Assembly (NCBI RefSeq): GCF_001429785.1
Contig: NZ_LMJF01000014.1
Span: forward strand, 221,565 to 285,564
Source of the DNA: Lysobacter sp. Root916
GTDB taxonomy: Bacteria; Pseudomonadota; Gammaproteobacteria; Xanthomonadales; Xanthomonadaceae
Length of the DNA stretch: 64,000 bases
Direction: 5' to 3'
The position numbers and the translations under genes are program-made. Of this stretch, positions 1-9,120 are shown piece by piece (positions within the stretch are counted from its first letter, which is position 1; every line of letters starts with the position of its first letter). The notes beneath the pieces are model-generated. The model had not been told where the DNA came from and searched no databases. It worked only from the letters and a program-made list of their open reading frames with translations.

Positions 1-2025
1 CAGCGGACGACCGGCGCCGTCGTAGGCCAGGGTTTCCGTGACTTGGCCCAGCGCGTTGGTGACCTTCCACAGGTCGCCCTTGCGGTGCGGGCAGGTGGTC
101 GGAGCGCTGGCGCAGGTCGCGTCGTCACTTGGGTAGTAGGTGAACTGGGTGGTGTCGGCCACGTCGGTGCGTGGGCCGTTGACCGAGGTCGTCAAGCCCA
201 ATAGCGGGCAGGTACCGGCGGTGATATCGGCCTGTTCGCAGTAGGTAGCGGCGCCGGTGCGGGTGTTGGCCGGTGTCGCCGGATCGGCCGCTGTCGAAGT
301 CAGCGCCTGACCACGAGCGTTATAGGCCCAGGTGCTCTTGCTTACCAGGGTATTGGCCGAATCGTAGGTGCGGCGCTCTGTCGGAACACGCAATGTGGCA
401 TGCCAATCGGTTTCGACGCTGCGCTTGGTCGTGGCATTGTTAGCCGATTCGATACGGCGAGCCTCCAGACCTCGAGCGTTGTAATCGTAGTCCGTGGTAA
501 CGCCTGCGGTGTCCGTGGCGATGTTGGCGAACCCGTTGCTATCCAGCGTAACCGAACGTGTGCCAATTCCACCGGCGCAGGCCGGGCACGGCTCCTGGAT
601 AGACGTCAGCTTGGGGGCCTGAAACATCTGGGTGAACGAGTAAGTCCTGCTGGCCCCATTGGCGTCGACGACCGTGGCGCTGCCCGCACCGTTGTAGGTC
701 ACAGAGACCTTGTCCACCCCGCCCGCATGTTCGGTGGAGATGGCCTTGCCGTAGTAGTCGTAGGAATAACTGGCGTAACGGATTCCGTCCTCGCCCACGA
801 TGCCGGTGAGCCAATAGAACAAATAGAGGTTCCCTCCGTTGAGCCCGCTCTCGTTGTAGAGATAGGTACGCGTCTTGCCGTCGGCATCGACGCGTGTGGA
901 GAGATTGCCGCGCGCGTCGTAGGTGTAGCGGATGACGCCACCGGTGGGATCCGTCACGGTGGTGAGGCGGTTGTCGGCATCGTAGGCCATCCGCAAGCTG
1001 CGGCCGTTCGAGTCGGTAACCGCGATGAGCTCCCCCGGATACTTGGCAATCGCCGCCGAGGTGTTGATGTCGCTGTAGGTCAGGGTTTGGGTGAAGCCGT
1101 CCCGGTTGGTGATGAGGTTGAGCTTTCCGCTCGCGTCGTACAGTTCGACCTCGTCGTTGGATGCGACGTATCTCCAACCGGTGACATTGCCCAGCCCGTC
1201 GCGCAAACGGTACAGCCGGTCGGTTACATCGGCGTCGGTGGTCCCGACATCGGCCACGAGACTGAAGAAGTACGCCTTGCCGTCGCGACGGGTAACGATC
1301 GCATCGTCCGGACCAGTGCCAGGCAAGACCGCACGATCGTAGTTGCCGACCCAATAGGCGTGGAAGCTGGTGGTGTACGGACCGAACAGGCTGTTGTAGG
1401 TGCGAACGAACTCAAGCGGAAAGGCACCCGAGCCCGAATAGTCGACCTCGGTTTGGACCTTATTCGCGACACCCGCATTGATCGGGTTGCCGACCATGCT
1501 GCGTAAAGGAGAACTATTGACGCAGCAGCCCAGATTCTTGGGGTTGACGGCAGGTCGAGCCCGCTCGCATTGACCGCTGACGTTCAGTTCGAACCCTATC
1601 GGGCAGTAGCCCCAGCGCTGGCCGCCGTTGGCCGAATGCAGCACAGCCGTGGAGCCGTTCGCCGCCTTCATGGTGTAGTCCCAGTTCTGGTGTCGCTGTA
1701 CCGGGTCCGGCCAGACGTTGTAGCTCAGCGTCTCCGGCCCTGCCGGCGCCGCGGTACCGCTGACGTAGCCGTACACATTCTTGAACACCCGAATCGACCA
1801 ATCGGTGTCGTCTGGGTAGTTGCTGAACCCCAATGCATTGTTCTGTGCCGCCGAACAGCTATATGGGGGCAAGTTGCCTGCTCCGTCGTCACCGCGGACG
1901 TGACACCAGGCGGTGTACTGCGGTGGAACGCAATCGGCGCCCACTGCGCAAGCGGCATGCGCTACCGTAAACGGACACGCCAGCAGCGCCAGCCCCAAGA
2001 CGAACCACGCTTTAAGCGAGCGCAT
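1..2025 (-). CDS. RHS/YD-repeat secreted protein, N-terminal part (runs off left edge)
   Basis: About 675 codons are visible from an ATG at 2025; the frame is open to base 1, so the C-terminus is missing. The start has a GGGGAAGGG ribosome site just upstream. Residues 1-25 form a signal peptide ending in AHA. A Cys- and Trp-rich N-terminal region is followed near residue 178 by a segment like the DUF6531 region of RHS proteins (NPINAGVANKVQ, then FVRTYNS). From about residue 345 there are YD repeats such as YDADNRLTTVTDPTGG and YDARGNLSTRVDADG. Proteins of this family form a beta-cage shell, often ending in a variable toxin after a core domain; whether this one does cannot be seen. The 368-codon ORF on the opposite strand is a shadow. 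Confidence 0.85.
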   Translation of the reverse strand, partial: MRSLKAWFVLGLALLACPFTVAHAACAVGADCVPPQYTAWCHVRGDDGAGNLPPYSCSAAQNNALGFSNYPDDTDWSIRVFKNVYGYVSGTAAPAGPETLSYNVWPDPVQRHQNWDYTMKAANGSTAVLHSANGGQRWGYCPIGFELNVSGQCERARPAVNPKNLGCCVNSSPLRSMVGNPINAGVANKVQTEVDYSGSGAFPLEFVRTYNSLFGPYTTSFHAYWVGNYDRAVLPGTGPDDAIVTRRDGKAYFFSLVADVGTTDADVTDRLYRLRDGLGNVTGWRYVASNDEVELYDASGKLNLITNRDGFTQTLTYSDINTSAAIAKYPGELIAVTDSNGRSLRMAYDADNRLTTVTDPTGGVIRYTYDARGNLSTRVDADGKTRTYLYNESGLNGGNLYLFYWLTGIVGEDGIRYASYSYDYYGKAISTEHAGGVDKVSVTYNGAGSATVVDANGASRTYSFTQMFQAPKLTSIQEPCPACAGGIGTRSVTLDSNGFANIATDTAGVTTDYDYNARGLEARRIESANNATTKRSVETDWHATLRVPTERRTYDSANTLVSKSTWAYNARGQALTSTAADPATPANTRTGAATYCEQADITAGTCPLLGLTTSVNGPRTDVADTTQFTYYPSDDATCASAPTTCPHRKGDLWKVTNALGQVTETLAYDGAGRPL

Positions 2026-2230
2026 ACACCCTTCCCCGACTACGCACCTCACTGTGCGTTCCCATCATCGGGAATCCGCGTCTCACGGTTCAAGACGGCG
2101 TTCGGCACTTTTTTTGACTGGCATCGAACCGCCAATTGCAGTCAATCGATGAAGACCGCGAATCGTGAGGTCTGTTCAAACTTTCGGCTGCAAACAGACG
2201 GCTGCGAATTCCCGGTAGTGGCCATGGCCG

Positions 2231-3577
2231 TCAATCGGCCCGCCCTCGCCAGGCCCGCAACCCCGCATACACCAACACCAACACCGCCAGCGACGCCCCG
2301 ATCGCCGTCCACTCCCGCAACGTCATCGTCGCCAGGATCGCCACCATCGTGAGCACCGCGATCAGCGGCACGATCGGGCCGCCCGGCAGCACGAACGGCG
2401 CGCCGCGTTCGCGCAGGTCGATGCGCTGGGCGCGCCAGGCGGCGATGGAGACAGCGGCGAAGACCAGGCAGATCGCGCCGCCGGAGATCAGGGCCAGGGA
2501 TTCGAAGCTGCCGCCCAGTGCGAGCGCGGCACCGACGGCGGCGTGAGTGAATAGCGCCAGGCGCGGCACGCGGTGCTTGGCGTCGACGCGGCCGTAGGCG
2601 TGCGGCAGGTAGCCGTCGCGCCCCAGCGCGAACAGCAGGCGCGAGGACGCGAACAAATTGCCCATCAGGAAGCCGGTCATCGAAACGCAGGCGGTGATCA
2701 GCAGCAGGGCGCGACCCGGCGCCCAGATCGCGCCGGCGGCGTCGGCGATGGGGGCGCCGCTGGCGGGCAGCGCGGCGCCCAACGTGCCTTGGCAGACCAC
2801 CTGCAGGCCGATGTACAGCAGCACCACGATCGCGATCGCGGACATCGTCGCGCGCGGGACGTGGCGCGAGGGGTCGCGGACTTCGCCGGTCGGCACCAGT
2901 GCGGTTTCCATGCCCGAGTAGGCGAACACCACCAGCACCATCGCGCTGCCCATCGCGCTCCAGGAACCGATGCCGCTCCAGGCCACGTACTGCCAGTCGA
3001 CGAACAGCAGGCCGAGCGAGGCGAGCAGGAACAGCGGGGTGAGCTTTAGCGTGGCCAGCAGCACGATCATGCGTGCGCCCAGCTTCACGCCGAACGCATT
3101 GAGCGCGAACAAGCTCGCGTACACGCCCAGGATCAGCAGCGCGCGCGGCAGCGGTTGCGCGAATTCGGGCCAGGCCTGCGCGACCTGGCCGGCGAGCGCG
3201 GCGGCGACGCCGGCGCTGGAAGCGGTGTTGCAGATCCACATCAGGGCGCCGGCGATGAAACCGGCGAACGCGCCGTAGGCGGCGCCGACATAGGTGTAGG
3301 GCCCGCCGGTGGCGGCGGCGCGGCTGCCGACGGCGGAGAAGCACATCGCGATCGGCACGATCGCGATCGCGCCGGCGATGAAGGCCAGCGGCGCGGCGCC
3401 GGCCAGGCGCGAGGACAGCAGCGCGGGCAGCATGAAGATGCCGGCGCCGACGATGATGTTGATGATGGAGGCGCCGAGCTGGAATGGACCCAGCGCGCGC
3501 ACCAGCGCGGCGTCGCCCTGCAGCGCGGCCGACGGTGCAGGTGCGGACCCGTCGGCGGGCGTGGCGGCTGTGCTCAT
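2231..3577 (-). CDS. APC-family amino acid permease
   Basis: The product has 448 residues with about 12 hydrophobic segments, the length and layout of amino acid/polyamine/organocation (APC) carriers. The first membrane segment holds the family signature GAGIF (residues 44-48), which lines the substrate site in characterised members. An upstream in-frame ATG at 3613 would add 12 residues. The ATG at 3577 was preferred because it follows GGGGACCCGCC and starts the hydrophilic N-terminal tail typical of the family. It is an inner-membrane amino acid transporter; the substrate cannot be told from sequence. It is monocistronic, with a REP-like inverted repeat upstream and the RHS gene 205 bp downstream on the same strand. 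Confidence 0.85.
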   Translation of the reverse strand: MSTAATPADGSAPAPSAALQGDAALVRALGPFQLGASIINIIVGAGIFMLPALLSSRLAGAAPLAFIAGAIAIVPIAMCFSAVGSRAAATGGPYTYVGAAYGAFAGFIAGALMWICNTASSAGVAAALAGQVAQAWPEFAQPLPRALLILGVYASLFALNAFGVKLGARMIVLLATLKLTPLFLLASLGLLFVDWQYVAWSGIGSWSAMGSAMVLVVFAYSGMETALVPTGEVRDPSRHVPRATMSAIAIVVLLYIGLQVVCQGTLGAALPASGAPIADAAGAIWAPGRALLLITACVSMTGFLMGNLFASSRLLFALGRDGYLPHAYGRVDAKHRVPRLALFTHAAVGAALALGGSFESLALISGGAICLVFAAVSIAAWRAQRIDLRERGAPFVLPGGPIVPLIAVLTMVAILATMTLREWTAIGASLAVLVLVYAGLRAWRGRAD

Positions 3578-3650
3578 GGCGGGTCCCCGGGAGACTGCGT
3601 CGCAGCCTCGCACGGCCCGGGCGCAAAGGCGAGGCCGCGCGGGCCCCGCA

Positions 3651-3735
3651 GCGGCGGAGTAAGCCGCGATCCGCGTTCGACAGGTATCGCCACGGCGCGA
3701 TGCGTGACGGCGTGGATCGCGACTTACTCCGCGGC
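3651..3735. repeat. REP-like inverted pair (family A variant)
   Basis: The arm GGAGTAAGCCGCGATCC is followed about 45 bp later by its near reverse complement (GGATCGCGACTTACTCC). The core GTAAGCCGCGAT matches the family A repeats elsewhere in the window, but GAGCGGC is altered, so this looks like an older copy. It lies between the permease and the LysR gene. Confidence 0.6.
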
Positions 3736-3831
3736 TGCGCGGGCGGGGGACGCACTCACCCTAGCTCCGTACGCGCGGCACATAAATCCGGGGTTTCACT
3801 CAGACGAACGGCATCGCTTTCGCGTTTTCGA

Positions 3832-4725
3832 TCAAACGTCCTGGCACATGAACTCGACGAAGGCGCGTAGCTTGGGGGCCAGCTGCCGGCGCGCGGTGTA
3901 GTAGATGTAGAAACCGGGGAACGGCGGCGTGTAGGCGTCCAGCACCTGCACCAAGCGGCCGGCGGCGACGTCGTCGGCCACCAGGGTCTCGAACAGCTGG
4001 GCCAGGCCCAATCCGGCCAGGGCCGGGCCGCGCGACAGCGAGCTGTCGTTGAAGATCAGGCGGCCGCCCACGTCCACCTCGAAATCCTGGCCGTCGCGGC
4101 TGAACTCCCAGGCTTGCATGCGGCCGCTGCCGGGCAGGCGCTGGCGGATGCAGTCGTGCCGGACCAGGTCCTCGGGCACGTCGGGACGGCCGTGGCGGGC
4201 GTAGTAGTCGGGCGAGCCGACCACGATGGTGCGCTGCGCCCCGCCCAGCGGCCTGGCCACCATGTCGCGCGCCAGGCACTCGCCCAGGCGGATGCCGGCG
4301 TCGAAGCCGCCCGCGATCAGGTCGGCCAGGGTGTCGTCGGCGAACACTTCCACCTGCACGTCCGGGTAGCGCGCCAGGAATTCGGGCAGGCGCGGCTCGA
4401 TGAGCGTGCGCGCCGCGATGCGGCCGGCGTTGATGCGCAGGCGCCCGGTCGGGCGGTCGCGCACCGTGTCGAGGTCGTCGAAGGCGGCGTCGATCTGGTC
4501 CAGGCCCGGCGCGACCTGGGCCAGGAAGCGCGCGCCGTGTTCGGTCAGGCCGACCCGGCGGGTGGTGCGGTTGAGCAGGCGCACGCCCAGGTGCTCTTCC
4601 AGGGTGCGCACGGTCTGGGACAGGGCGGAGGGCGATACGTCCAATTCGGCCGCGGCGCGGGTGAAGCTGCCGAGCCGGGCGACGCGCGCGAAGGCGATCA
4701 CGGCGGGGAGCGGGTGCGCGGCCAT
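3832..4725 (-). CDS. LysR-family transcriptional regulator
   Basis: A 297-residue LysR-type regulator. The N-terminal winged helix (residues about 3-62) holds SFTRAAAELDVSPSALSQ, the classic LysR recognition helix. The rest is the periplasmic-binding-like effector domain of the subgroup with the FDAGIRLGE motif. The upstream TTG/ATG options (frame open to 4815) were rejected because MAAHPLPAVIAFARV at 4725 is the normal family start. The gene is divergent from the SDR/monooxygenase/aldo-keto reductase operon with a 104-bp gap, the standard arrangement for a LysR protein controlling the facing operon. By family, it probably responds to an aldehyde or other reactive metabolite; the ligand is unknown. 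Confidence 0.9.
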   Translation of the reverse strand: MAAHPLPAVIAFARVARLGSFTRAAAELDVSPSALSQTVRTLEEHLGVRLLNRTTRRVGLTEHGARFLAQVAPGLDQIDAAFDDLDTVRDRPTGRLRINAGRIAARTLIEPRLPEFLARYPDVQVEVFADDTLADLIAGGFDAGIRLGECLARDMVARPLGGAQRTIVVGSPDYYARHGRPDVPEDLVRHDCIRQRLPGSGRMQAWEFSRDGQDFEVDVGGRLIFNDSSLSRGPALAGLGLAQLFETLVADDVAAGRLVQVLDAYTPPFPGFYIYYTARRQLAPKLRAFVEFMCQDV

Positions 4726-4742
4726 TATGAAGTACCCCTTCA

Positions 4743-4752
4743 GAACACGTTC
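4743..4752. promoter_or_regulatory. possible LysR operator dyad in the divergent promoter
   Basis: The perfect dyad GAACACGTTC lies between the divergent LysR and SDR genes, 18 bp upstream of the LysR start. LysR proteins bind short inverted repeats in such intergenic regions. The assignment is by position and symmetry only. Confidence 0.3.
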
Positions 4753-4829
4753 GGATAATCCCCATTTTTCGCGCAGTCGGCCAGTCCTAGAGTCGCTTCC
4801 ACGGTTCCACCCCACCTAGGAGAGCACTC

Positions 4830-5603
4830 ATGCACACCCCCACCCTTGGTTTCGGACTGCGCGATAAGGTCGTCCTGGTCACCGGCGCGTCCTCCGGCAT
4901 CGGCGCGGCCAGCGCGGCCGCCTTCGCCCGCGAGGGCGCGATCGTGCTGGCCGCCGCCCGCCGCGCCGCCGAAGGCGAAGCGGTGGTCGCGGCGATCCGC
5001 GCCGACGGCGGCCAGGCCCGCTTCCTGCAGGCCGATGTGACCCGCGAGGACGACATCCGCCGCCTCGTCGAGACCGCGGTGGCCGACTACGGCCGGCTCG
5101 ACGTGGCTTTCAACAATGCCGGCACCGACGGCCGCTTCTCGCCCTACATCGAGCAGGACAACGCCAACTACGAGCAGGTGATGAACACCAACGTGCGCAG
5201 CGTGTTCTGGAGCATGAAGCACCAGATCGCGGCGATGCTGAAAAGCGGCGGCGGCGCGATCGTCAACAACGCTTCGATGGGCGCGCTGATCGGCTTTCAG
5301 AACGCGGCCGTGTACGTGGCCAGCAAGCACGCGGTGATGGGCCTGACCAAGACCGCGGCGCTGGAGTACTTCCCGCAGGGCATCCGCATCAACGCGGTAC
5401 TGCCCGGCATCATCGACACCCCGTTCCAGGACCGCGTCTGGGGCGACGAAGCCAGCAAGCGTGCCTTCGCCGACGCCACCGTCGCCGGCCGCAGCGGCAC
5501 GCCCGAAGAAGTCGCGAGCGCGGCGCTGTTCCTGGCCTCCGAGCACGCCAGCTTCTTCAGCGGCCAGGGCCTGGTCATGGACGGCGGCTACGTCACCCAG
5601 TGA
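4830..5603 (+). CDS. SDR-family NAD(P)-dependent oxidoreductase
   Basis: A 257-residue classical short-chain dehydrogenase/reductase. Visible motifs: cofactor-binding TGASSGIG (18-25), NNAG (95-98), catalytic Ser149, and YVASK with Tyr162 and Lys166. The C-terminus ends in the usual GQGLVMDGGYVTQ. The ATG at 4830 follows AGGAG at a normal distance. It is the first gene of a three-gene run (SDR, ABM monooxygenase, aldo-keto reductase) facing a LysR regulator. The set suggests NAD(P)H-linked reduction or oxidation of small carbonyl compounds, perhaps as detoxification; the substrate is not determined. Confidence 0.9.
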   Translation: MHTPTLGFGLRDKVVLVTGASSGIGAASAAAFAREGAIVLAAARRAAEGEAVVAAIRADGGQARFLQADVTREDDIRRLVETAVADYGRLDVAFNNAGTDGRFSPYIEQDNANYEQVMNTNVRSVFWSMKHQIAAMLKSGGGAIVNNASMGALIGFQNAAVYVASKHAVMGLTKTAALEYFPQGIRINAVLPGIIDTPFQDRVWGDEASKRAFADATVAGRSGTPEEVASAALFLASEHASFFSGQGLVMDGGYVTQ

Positions 5604-5638
5604 TCGCCGCCGCCTCGCTATCGTTCAAGGACCCCGCC

Positions 5639-5953
5639 ATGAACCCGGACACATCCGCCTTCACCCTCATCGCCGAACTCCAGGCCCAGCCGGGCCTGGG
5701 CGATACCCTGCAACGCGAACTGCAGGCGCTGATCGCGCCTACCCTGAGCGAGCCCGGCTGCCAGGGCTATACCCTGCACCGCTCCAGCGACGACACCGAC
5801 TTGCTGCTGATCTACGAACACTGGCGTTCGCGCGCCGCGCTCGAGGCGCACTTGGCCATGCCTTATCTGCGCGACTTCTTCGCGCGCACGCCGCGGCTGT
5901 TGTCCGAACCGGTGCGCCTGCGCTACTTCGCATCGGCGCTGCCGGCCGCCTGA
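5639..5953 (+). CDS. antibiotic biosynthesis monooxygenase (ABM) domain protein
   Basis: A 104-residue single-domain ferredoxin-like fold of the ABM/YgiN family, which includes quinol and anthrone monooxygenases that need no cofactor. Typical features are the N-terminal strand [12 protein letters not shown], the central [12 protein letters not shown] and the later [17 protein letters not shown], which match the family order. The frame is open back to 5600, but the ATG at 5639 follows AAGGACC and starts at the normal family position. It lies 35 bp after the SDR and 28 bp before the aldo-keto reductase, so it is probably co-transcribed. Confidence 0.85.
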   Translation: MNPDTSAFTLIAELQAQPGLGDTLQRELQALIAPTLSEPGCQGYTLHRSSDDTDLLLIYEHWRSRAALEAHLAMPYLRDFFARTPRLLSEPVRLRYFASALPAA

Positions 5954-5981
5954 TTCCTCCTTCCCCCACCGGAGCAACGAC

Positions 5982-6974
5982 ATGAACACCCGCACTCTCG
6001 GCCCGCAGGGCCCGCGCGTTTCGGCGCTAGGCCTGGGCTGCATGGGCATGAGCTTCGCCTACGGCCCCGCCGACCAGGACGAGGCCGTCGCCACCCTGCA
6101 TCGCGCGCTCGACCTGGGCGTTACGTTTCTCGACACCGCCGACGTCTACGGCCCGCACACCAACGAGCGACTGCTCAACCGCGCGCTGCAGGGACGCCGC
6201 GACCAGGTGTTCCTGGCCAGCAAGTTCGGCATCCTGATGGATCCCGCGCAGCCGCAGCTGCGCGGCGTGAACGGCCGTCCGGAGTACGTACGCGCCAGCA
6301 TCGAAGGCAGTCTGCAACGTCTGGGCACCGATCATCTGGATTTGTACTACCTGCATCGCGTCGATCCGAACGTACCGATCGAGGACACCGTCGGCGCGAT
6401 GGCCGAGCTGGTCGCGCAAGGCAAGGTGCGTTACCTCGGCTTGTCCGAGGCATCGGCGGCCACCTTGGAACGTGCGCATGCGGTGCATCCCATCACCGCG
6501 CTGCAGAGCGAGTACTCGCTGTGGACGCGCGATGTCGAGCGCAACGGCGTGCTGGAAACCTGCGCGCGGCTGGGCATCGGCTTCGTGCCCTATAGCCCGC
6601 TGGGCCGCGGCTTTCTGACCGGTCAGATCGCGTCGGCCGGAGATCTGCAGAGCGACGATTTCCGCCTGCAGACGCCGCGCTTCCAGGGCGAGAACTTCCA
6701 GCGCAATCTCGCGCTGGCCGACACGGTGAAGACGCTGGCCGCCGGCAAGGGCTGCACGCCCGCGCAGCTGGCGCTGGCCTGGGTGCTGGCGCAGGGCGAG
6801 CATCTCGTGCCGATTCCCGGCACCAAGCGGCGCAAGTATCTGGACGACAACGTCGGCGCGCTGGACGTGCGCTTGGACGCAGGCGATCTGGCCGCGCTGG
6901 ATGCGGCGTTCGCGCCGGATGCGATCGCGGGCGATCGTTATTCGGCGGTGGGCATGACGATGGTCGGCCATTGA
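5982..6974 (+). CDS. aldo/keto reductase
   Basis: A 330-residue aldo/keto reductase of the YajO/PLR-like bacterial group. The catalytic tetrad is visible: Asp52 and Tyr56 in FLDTADVYG, Lys81 in ASKFG, and His125 in YYLHRVDP. The C-terminal [13 protein letters not shown] binds NADPH. The TIM-barrel protein would reduce aldehydes or ketones with NADPH in the cytoplasm. The ATG at 5982 follows CCGGAGCAACGAC. It is the last gene of the LysR-facing operon; a REP-rich gap follows. Confidence 0.92.
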   Translation: MNTRTLGPQGPRVSALGLGCMGMSFAYGPADQDEAVATLHRALDLGVTFLDTADVYGPHTNERLLNRALQGRRDQVFLASKFGILMDPAQPQLRGVNGRPEYVRASIEGSLQRLGTDHLDLYYLHRVDPNVPIEDTVGAMAELVAQGKVRYLGLSEASAATLERAHAVHPITALQSEYSLWTRDVERNGVLETCARLGIGFVPYSPLGRGFLTGQIASAGDLQSDDFRLQTPRFQGENFQRNLALADTVKTLAAGKGCTPAQLALAWVLAQGEHLVPIPGTKRRKYLDDNVGALDVRLDAGDLAALDAAFAPDAIAGDRYSAVGMTMVGH

Positions 6975-7040
6975 GGCCTCGCCGGTTGCGACGCCGCCGC
7001 CCGTAGTGGCGGTGGCTTCGTAGGCAAGCTCGGCATGGGG

Positions 7041-7112
7041 GTAGGAGCGGCGCAAGCCGCGGCCGGCGTCGTAGTGGGAACGGCGCGATCGCGGCTTACG
7101 CCGCTCCCACAG
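7041..7112. repeat. family A REP inverted pair, 72 bp
   Basis: The left arm GTAGGAGCGGCGCAAGCCGC and the right arm GCGGCTTACGCCGCTCCCAC are separated by about 30 bp and can fold into a long cruciform. It is a sister of the unit at 7166-7237. Confidence 0.8.
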
Positions 7113-7165
7113 AAGGCGGAGAGCGCTCGCGTTCGCCTGCATCCAAGCACGCGCGGGGCTTTGGG

Positions 7166-7237
7166 GTAGGAGCGGCGCAAACCGCGACCTGCGTCGTAGC
7201 CGGAACGGCGCGATCGCGGCTTACGCCGCTCCCACAG
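7166..7237. repeat. family A REP inverted pair, 72 bp, second unit
   Basis: Same length and order as the unit at 7041-7112, including the middle GTCGTAG and GGAACGGCGCGATCGC. A few substitutions (CAAACCGCGACC for CAAGCCGCGGCC) separate the two. Confidence 0.8.
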
Positions 7238-7367
7238 CGGGCGGCGAGCGCGCGCATTGCTGGAACCCGTATCGCGAGTACGCGGTCGCGGTCTATGGCC
7301 GAAGAAAATCCGCCCGCGGTGGGCCTCTCCCGCGCCACAGCGAGCATCGGGCGACGACGTCGCTCTC

Positions 7368-7396
7368 TGTGGGAGCGGCGCAAGCCGCGATCGCGA
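7368..7396. repeat. family A REP single arm
   Basis: TGTGGGAGCGGCGCAAGCCG followed by CGATCGCGA, a single unpaired copy upstream of the first M20 gene. Confidence 0.7.
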
Positions 7397-7533
7397 ACTC
7401 CAGCGCCCGGCGCGGGCATCCCGCTGGCGCCCAGGCCCATGTTCGATGGTAGGGTCGCCATCACCGATCGTGCTGCGGCGCCGTTCGCGTCTGGTCTAGC
7501 ATCGAGCCCTCGCCCACGGACCCCCTGCCCCGC

Positions 7534-8841
7534 ATGCGCCTGCCCGCCCTTTTGATCGCCAGCACCCTGTTCGCGACGACCGCCGCCGCGCAGACCGCGC
7601 CCACGCCCGAGCTCGACCGCGCCGCGCGCGCCGTCCAGGCCGACGTGGTCGCCTGGCGCCGCGACCTGCACCAGCACCCGGAGCTGGGCAACAACGAAGT
7701 GCGCACCGCCAAGCTGATCGCCGATCAACTACGCCGGATCGGGCTGGAACCCAAGACCGGCATCGCCCACACCGGCGTGGTCGCGGTGCTGAAGGGCGGC
7801 CGTCCCGGCCCGCGCATCGCGATCCGCGCCGACATGGACGCGCTGCCGGTGACCGAGCCGGCCGGGCTGGCGTTCGCGTCCAAGGTCACCACCACCTATC
7901 GCGGCCAACCGGTGGGCGTGATGCACGCCTGCGGGCACGACGCGCACGTGGCGATCCTGCTGGGCGTGGCGACCGCGCTGGCGGCGCAGAAGGCGACGCT
8001 GCCGGGCGAAGTGATGTTCGTGTTCCAGCCGTCCGAGGAAGGTCCGCCCAATCCGGGCGAGCCCTTCGGCGCCGCGCTGATGCTGGAGCAGGGCGTGTTC
8101 CGCGACTTCAAGCCCGAGGCGGTGTTCGGCCTGCACGTGTGGGCGGGCCTGCCGGTGGGCAGCATCGGCGTGCGCGCCGGCCCCTCGCTGGCCAGCGCCG
8201 ACGAGTGGAGCCTGACCGTGCGCGGCAAACAGACCCACGGCTCGCGGCCCTGGGACGGCGTCGACCCAATCACCGTCGGCGCGCAGATCCTGCTGGCCTC
8301 GCAGAGCATGATCGCGCGTCAGGTCAATATCGCCGCGACCCCGGTGGTGCTGACCGCCGGCCAGTTCAACAGCGGCGTGCGCTTCAACATCATCCCCGAC
8401 GAAGCCAAGCTGGTCGGCACCCTGCGCACCTTCGACGCGGACGTGCGCGAGGACGTGATCGCGCGCTTCCGCCGCACCGCGCAGGATCTGGCGCATGCCA
8501 GCGGCGCCAGCGCCGAACTCACGGTGGTCAACAATGCGCCGGCCACCATCAATAACCCGGCGTTGACGCAGCGCGTGCGGCCCTCGCTGCAACGCGCGGT
8601 CGGCGCGGACAAGGTGGTCGAGATGCCGATGGTGACGGTGGCCGAGGATTTCTCGCAGTTCGCCAATACCGTGCCCGGTGTGTATTTCTTCGTCGGCTCG
8701 ACCGCGGCGGGCATCGATCCGGCCAAGGCGCCGATCAATCATTCGCCGCAGTTCGTGCTCGACGAGGGCGCCTTGGACGTGGGCACGCGGGCGATGCTGC
8801 AGTTGGCGCTGGATTACCTGGGCGGCGCGCCGCAGGGTTGA
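7534..8841 (+). CDS. secreted M20-family amidohydrolase, copy 1
   Basis: A 435-residue metal-dependent amidohydrolase of the hippurate hydrolase/IAA-amino-acid hydrolase branch of M20. Residues 1-20 are a signal peptide ending AAAQ, so the enzyme acts in the periplasm or outside. Metal-site motifs: ADMDALPV (100-107), MHACGHDAH with Cys133, His135 and His138, and QPSEEG with Glu168/Glu169 (base). It probably releases amino acids from N-acyl or other amide conjugates. A paralogue lies directly downstream at 9121. The two share ADMDALPVTE, FASKVTT, MHACGHDAH and the C-terminal NHSPQF. Confidence 0.9.
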   Translation: MRLPALLIASTLFATTAAAQTAPTPELDRAARAVQADVVAWRRDLHQHPELGNNEVRTAKLIADQLRRIGLEPKTGIAHTGVVAVLKGGRPGPRIAIRADMDALPVTEPAGLAFASKVTTTYRGQPVGVMHACGHDAHVAILLGVATALAAQKATLPGEVMFVFQPSEEGPPNPGEPFGAALMLEQGVFRDFKPEAVFGLHVWAGLPVGSIGVRAGPSLASADEWSLTVRGKQTHGSRPWDGVDPITVGAQILLASQSMIARQVNIAATPVVLTAGQFNSGVRFNIIPDEAKLVGTLRTFDADVREDVIARFRRTAQDLAHASGASAELTVVNNAPATINNPALTQRVRPSLQRAVGADKVVEMPMVTVAEDFSQFANTVPGVYFFVGSTAAGIDPAKAPINHSPQFVLDEGALDVGTRAMLQLALDYLGGAPQG

Positions 8842-8865
8842 TTCGCTCGGCTTTGGGGGTAGTGA

Positions 8866-8993
8866 CGCGGTCGCGGCTCGCGCCGCTCCTACCGAGGGCT
8901 TTCTGTGGGAGCGGCGTGAGCCGCGATCGCGAACCTCGCCGGCCTGCGCTGGGGTCGGGGCTTGCGTGATCGCGGCTTACGCCGCTCCCACAG
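8866..8993. repeat. three family A REP arms between the M20 paralogues
   Basis: Arms at about 8866-8893 (reverse), 8904-8931 (forward) and 8966-8993 (reverse), all variants of GTGGGAGCGGCGTGAGCCGC. The forward and second reverse arm form an inverted pair. Confidence 0.75.
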
Positions 8994-9120
8994 GGGAAGG
9001 GGCGTGCGCGAGCGGGACCGCCATCGACTCCACAGGGCCCCAACGCCAATCGACCAAGGTCGGGCAGTTCCGCAGGCAGGGCATCGGCTAGGATCGGGAC
9101 TTTCCCTCCGGAGTCCGTCG

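Larger units (their letters stand above)
6975..7533. other. 559-bp intergenic region rich in family A repeats
   Basis: No gene is supported here. The gap holds two 72-bp inverted-pair units and one single REP arm, with GC-rich sequence of no clear meaning between them. Just before the M20 gene, TCTAGCATCG (around 7495-7504) resembles the TA-rich -10 boxes seen ahead of other genes in this window. Confidence 0.6.

Noticed and set aside
400-1506. 368-codon plus-strand ORF opposite the RHS gene
   Set aside because: Shadow of the RHS reading frame; no ribosome site or family pattern.
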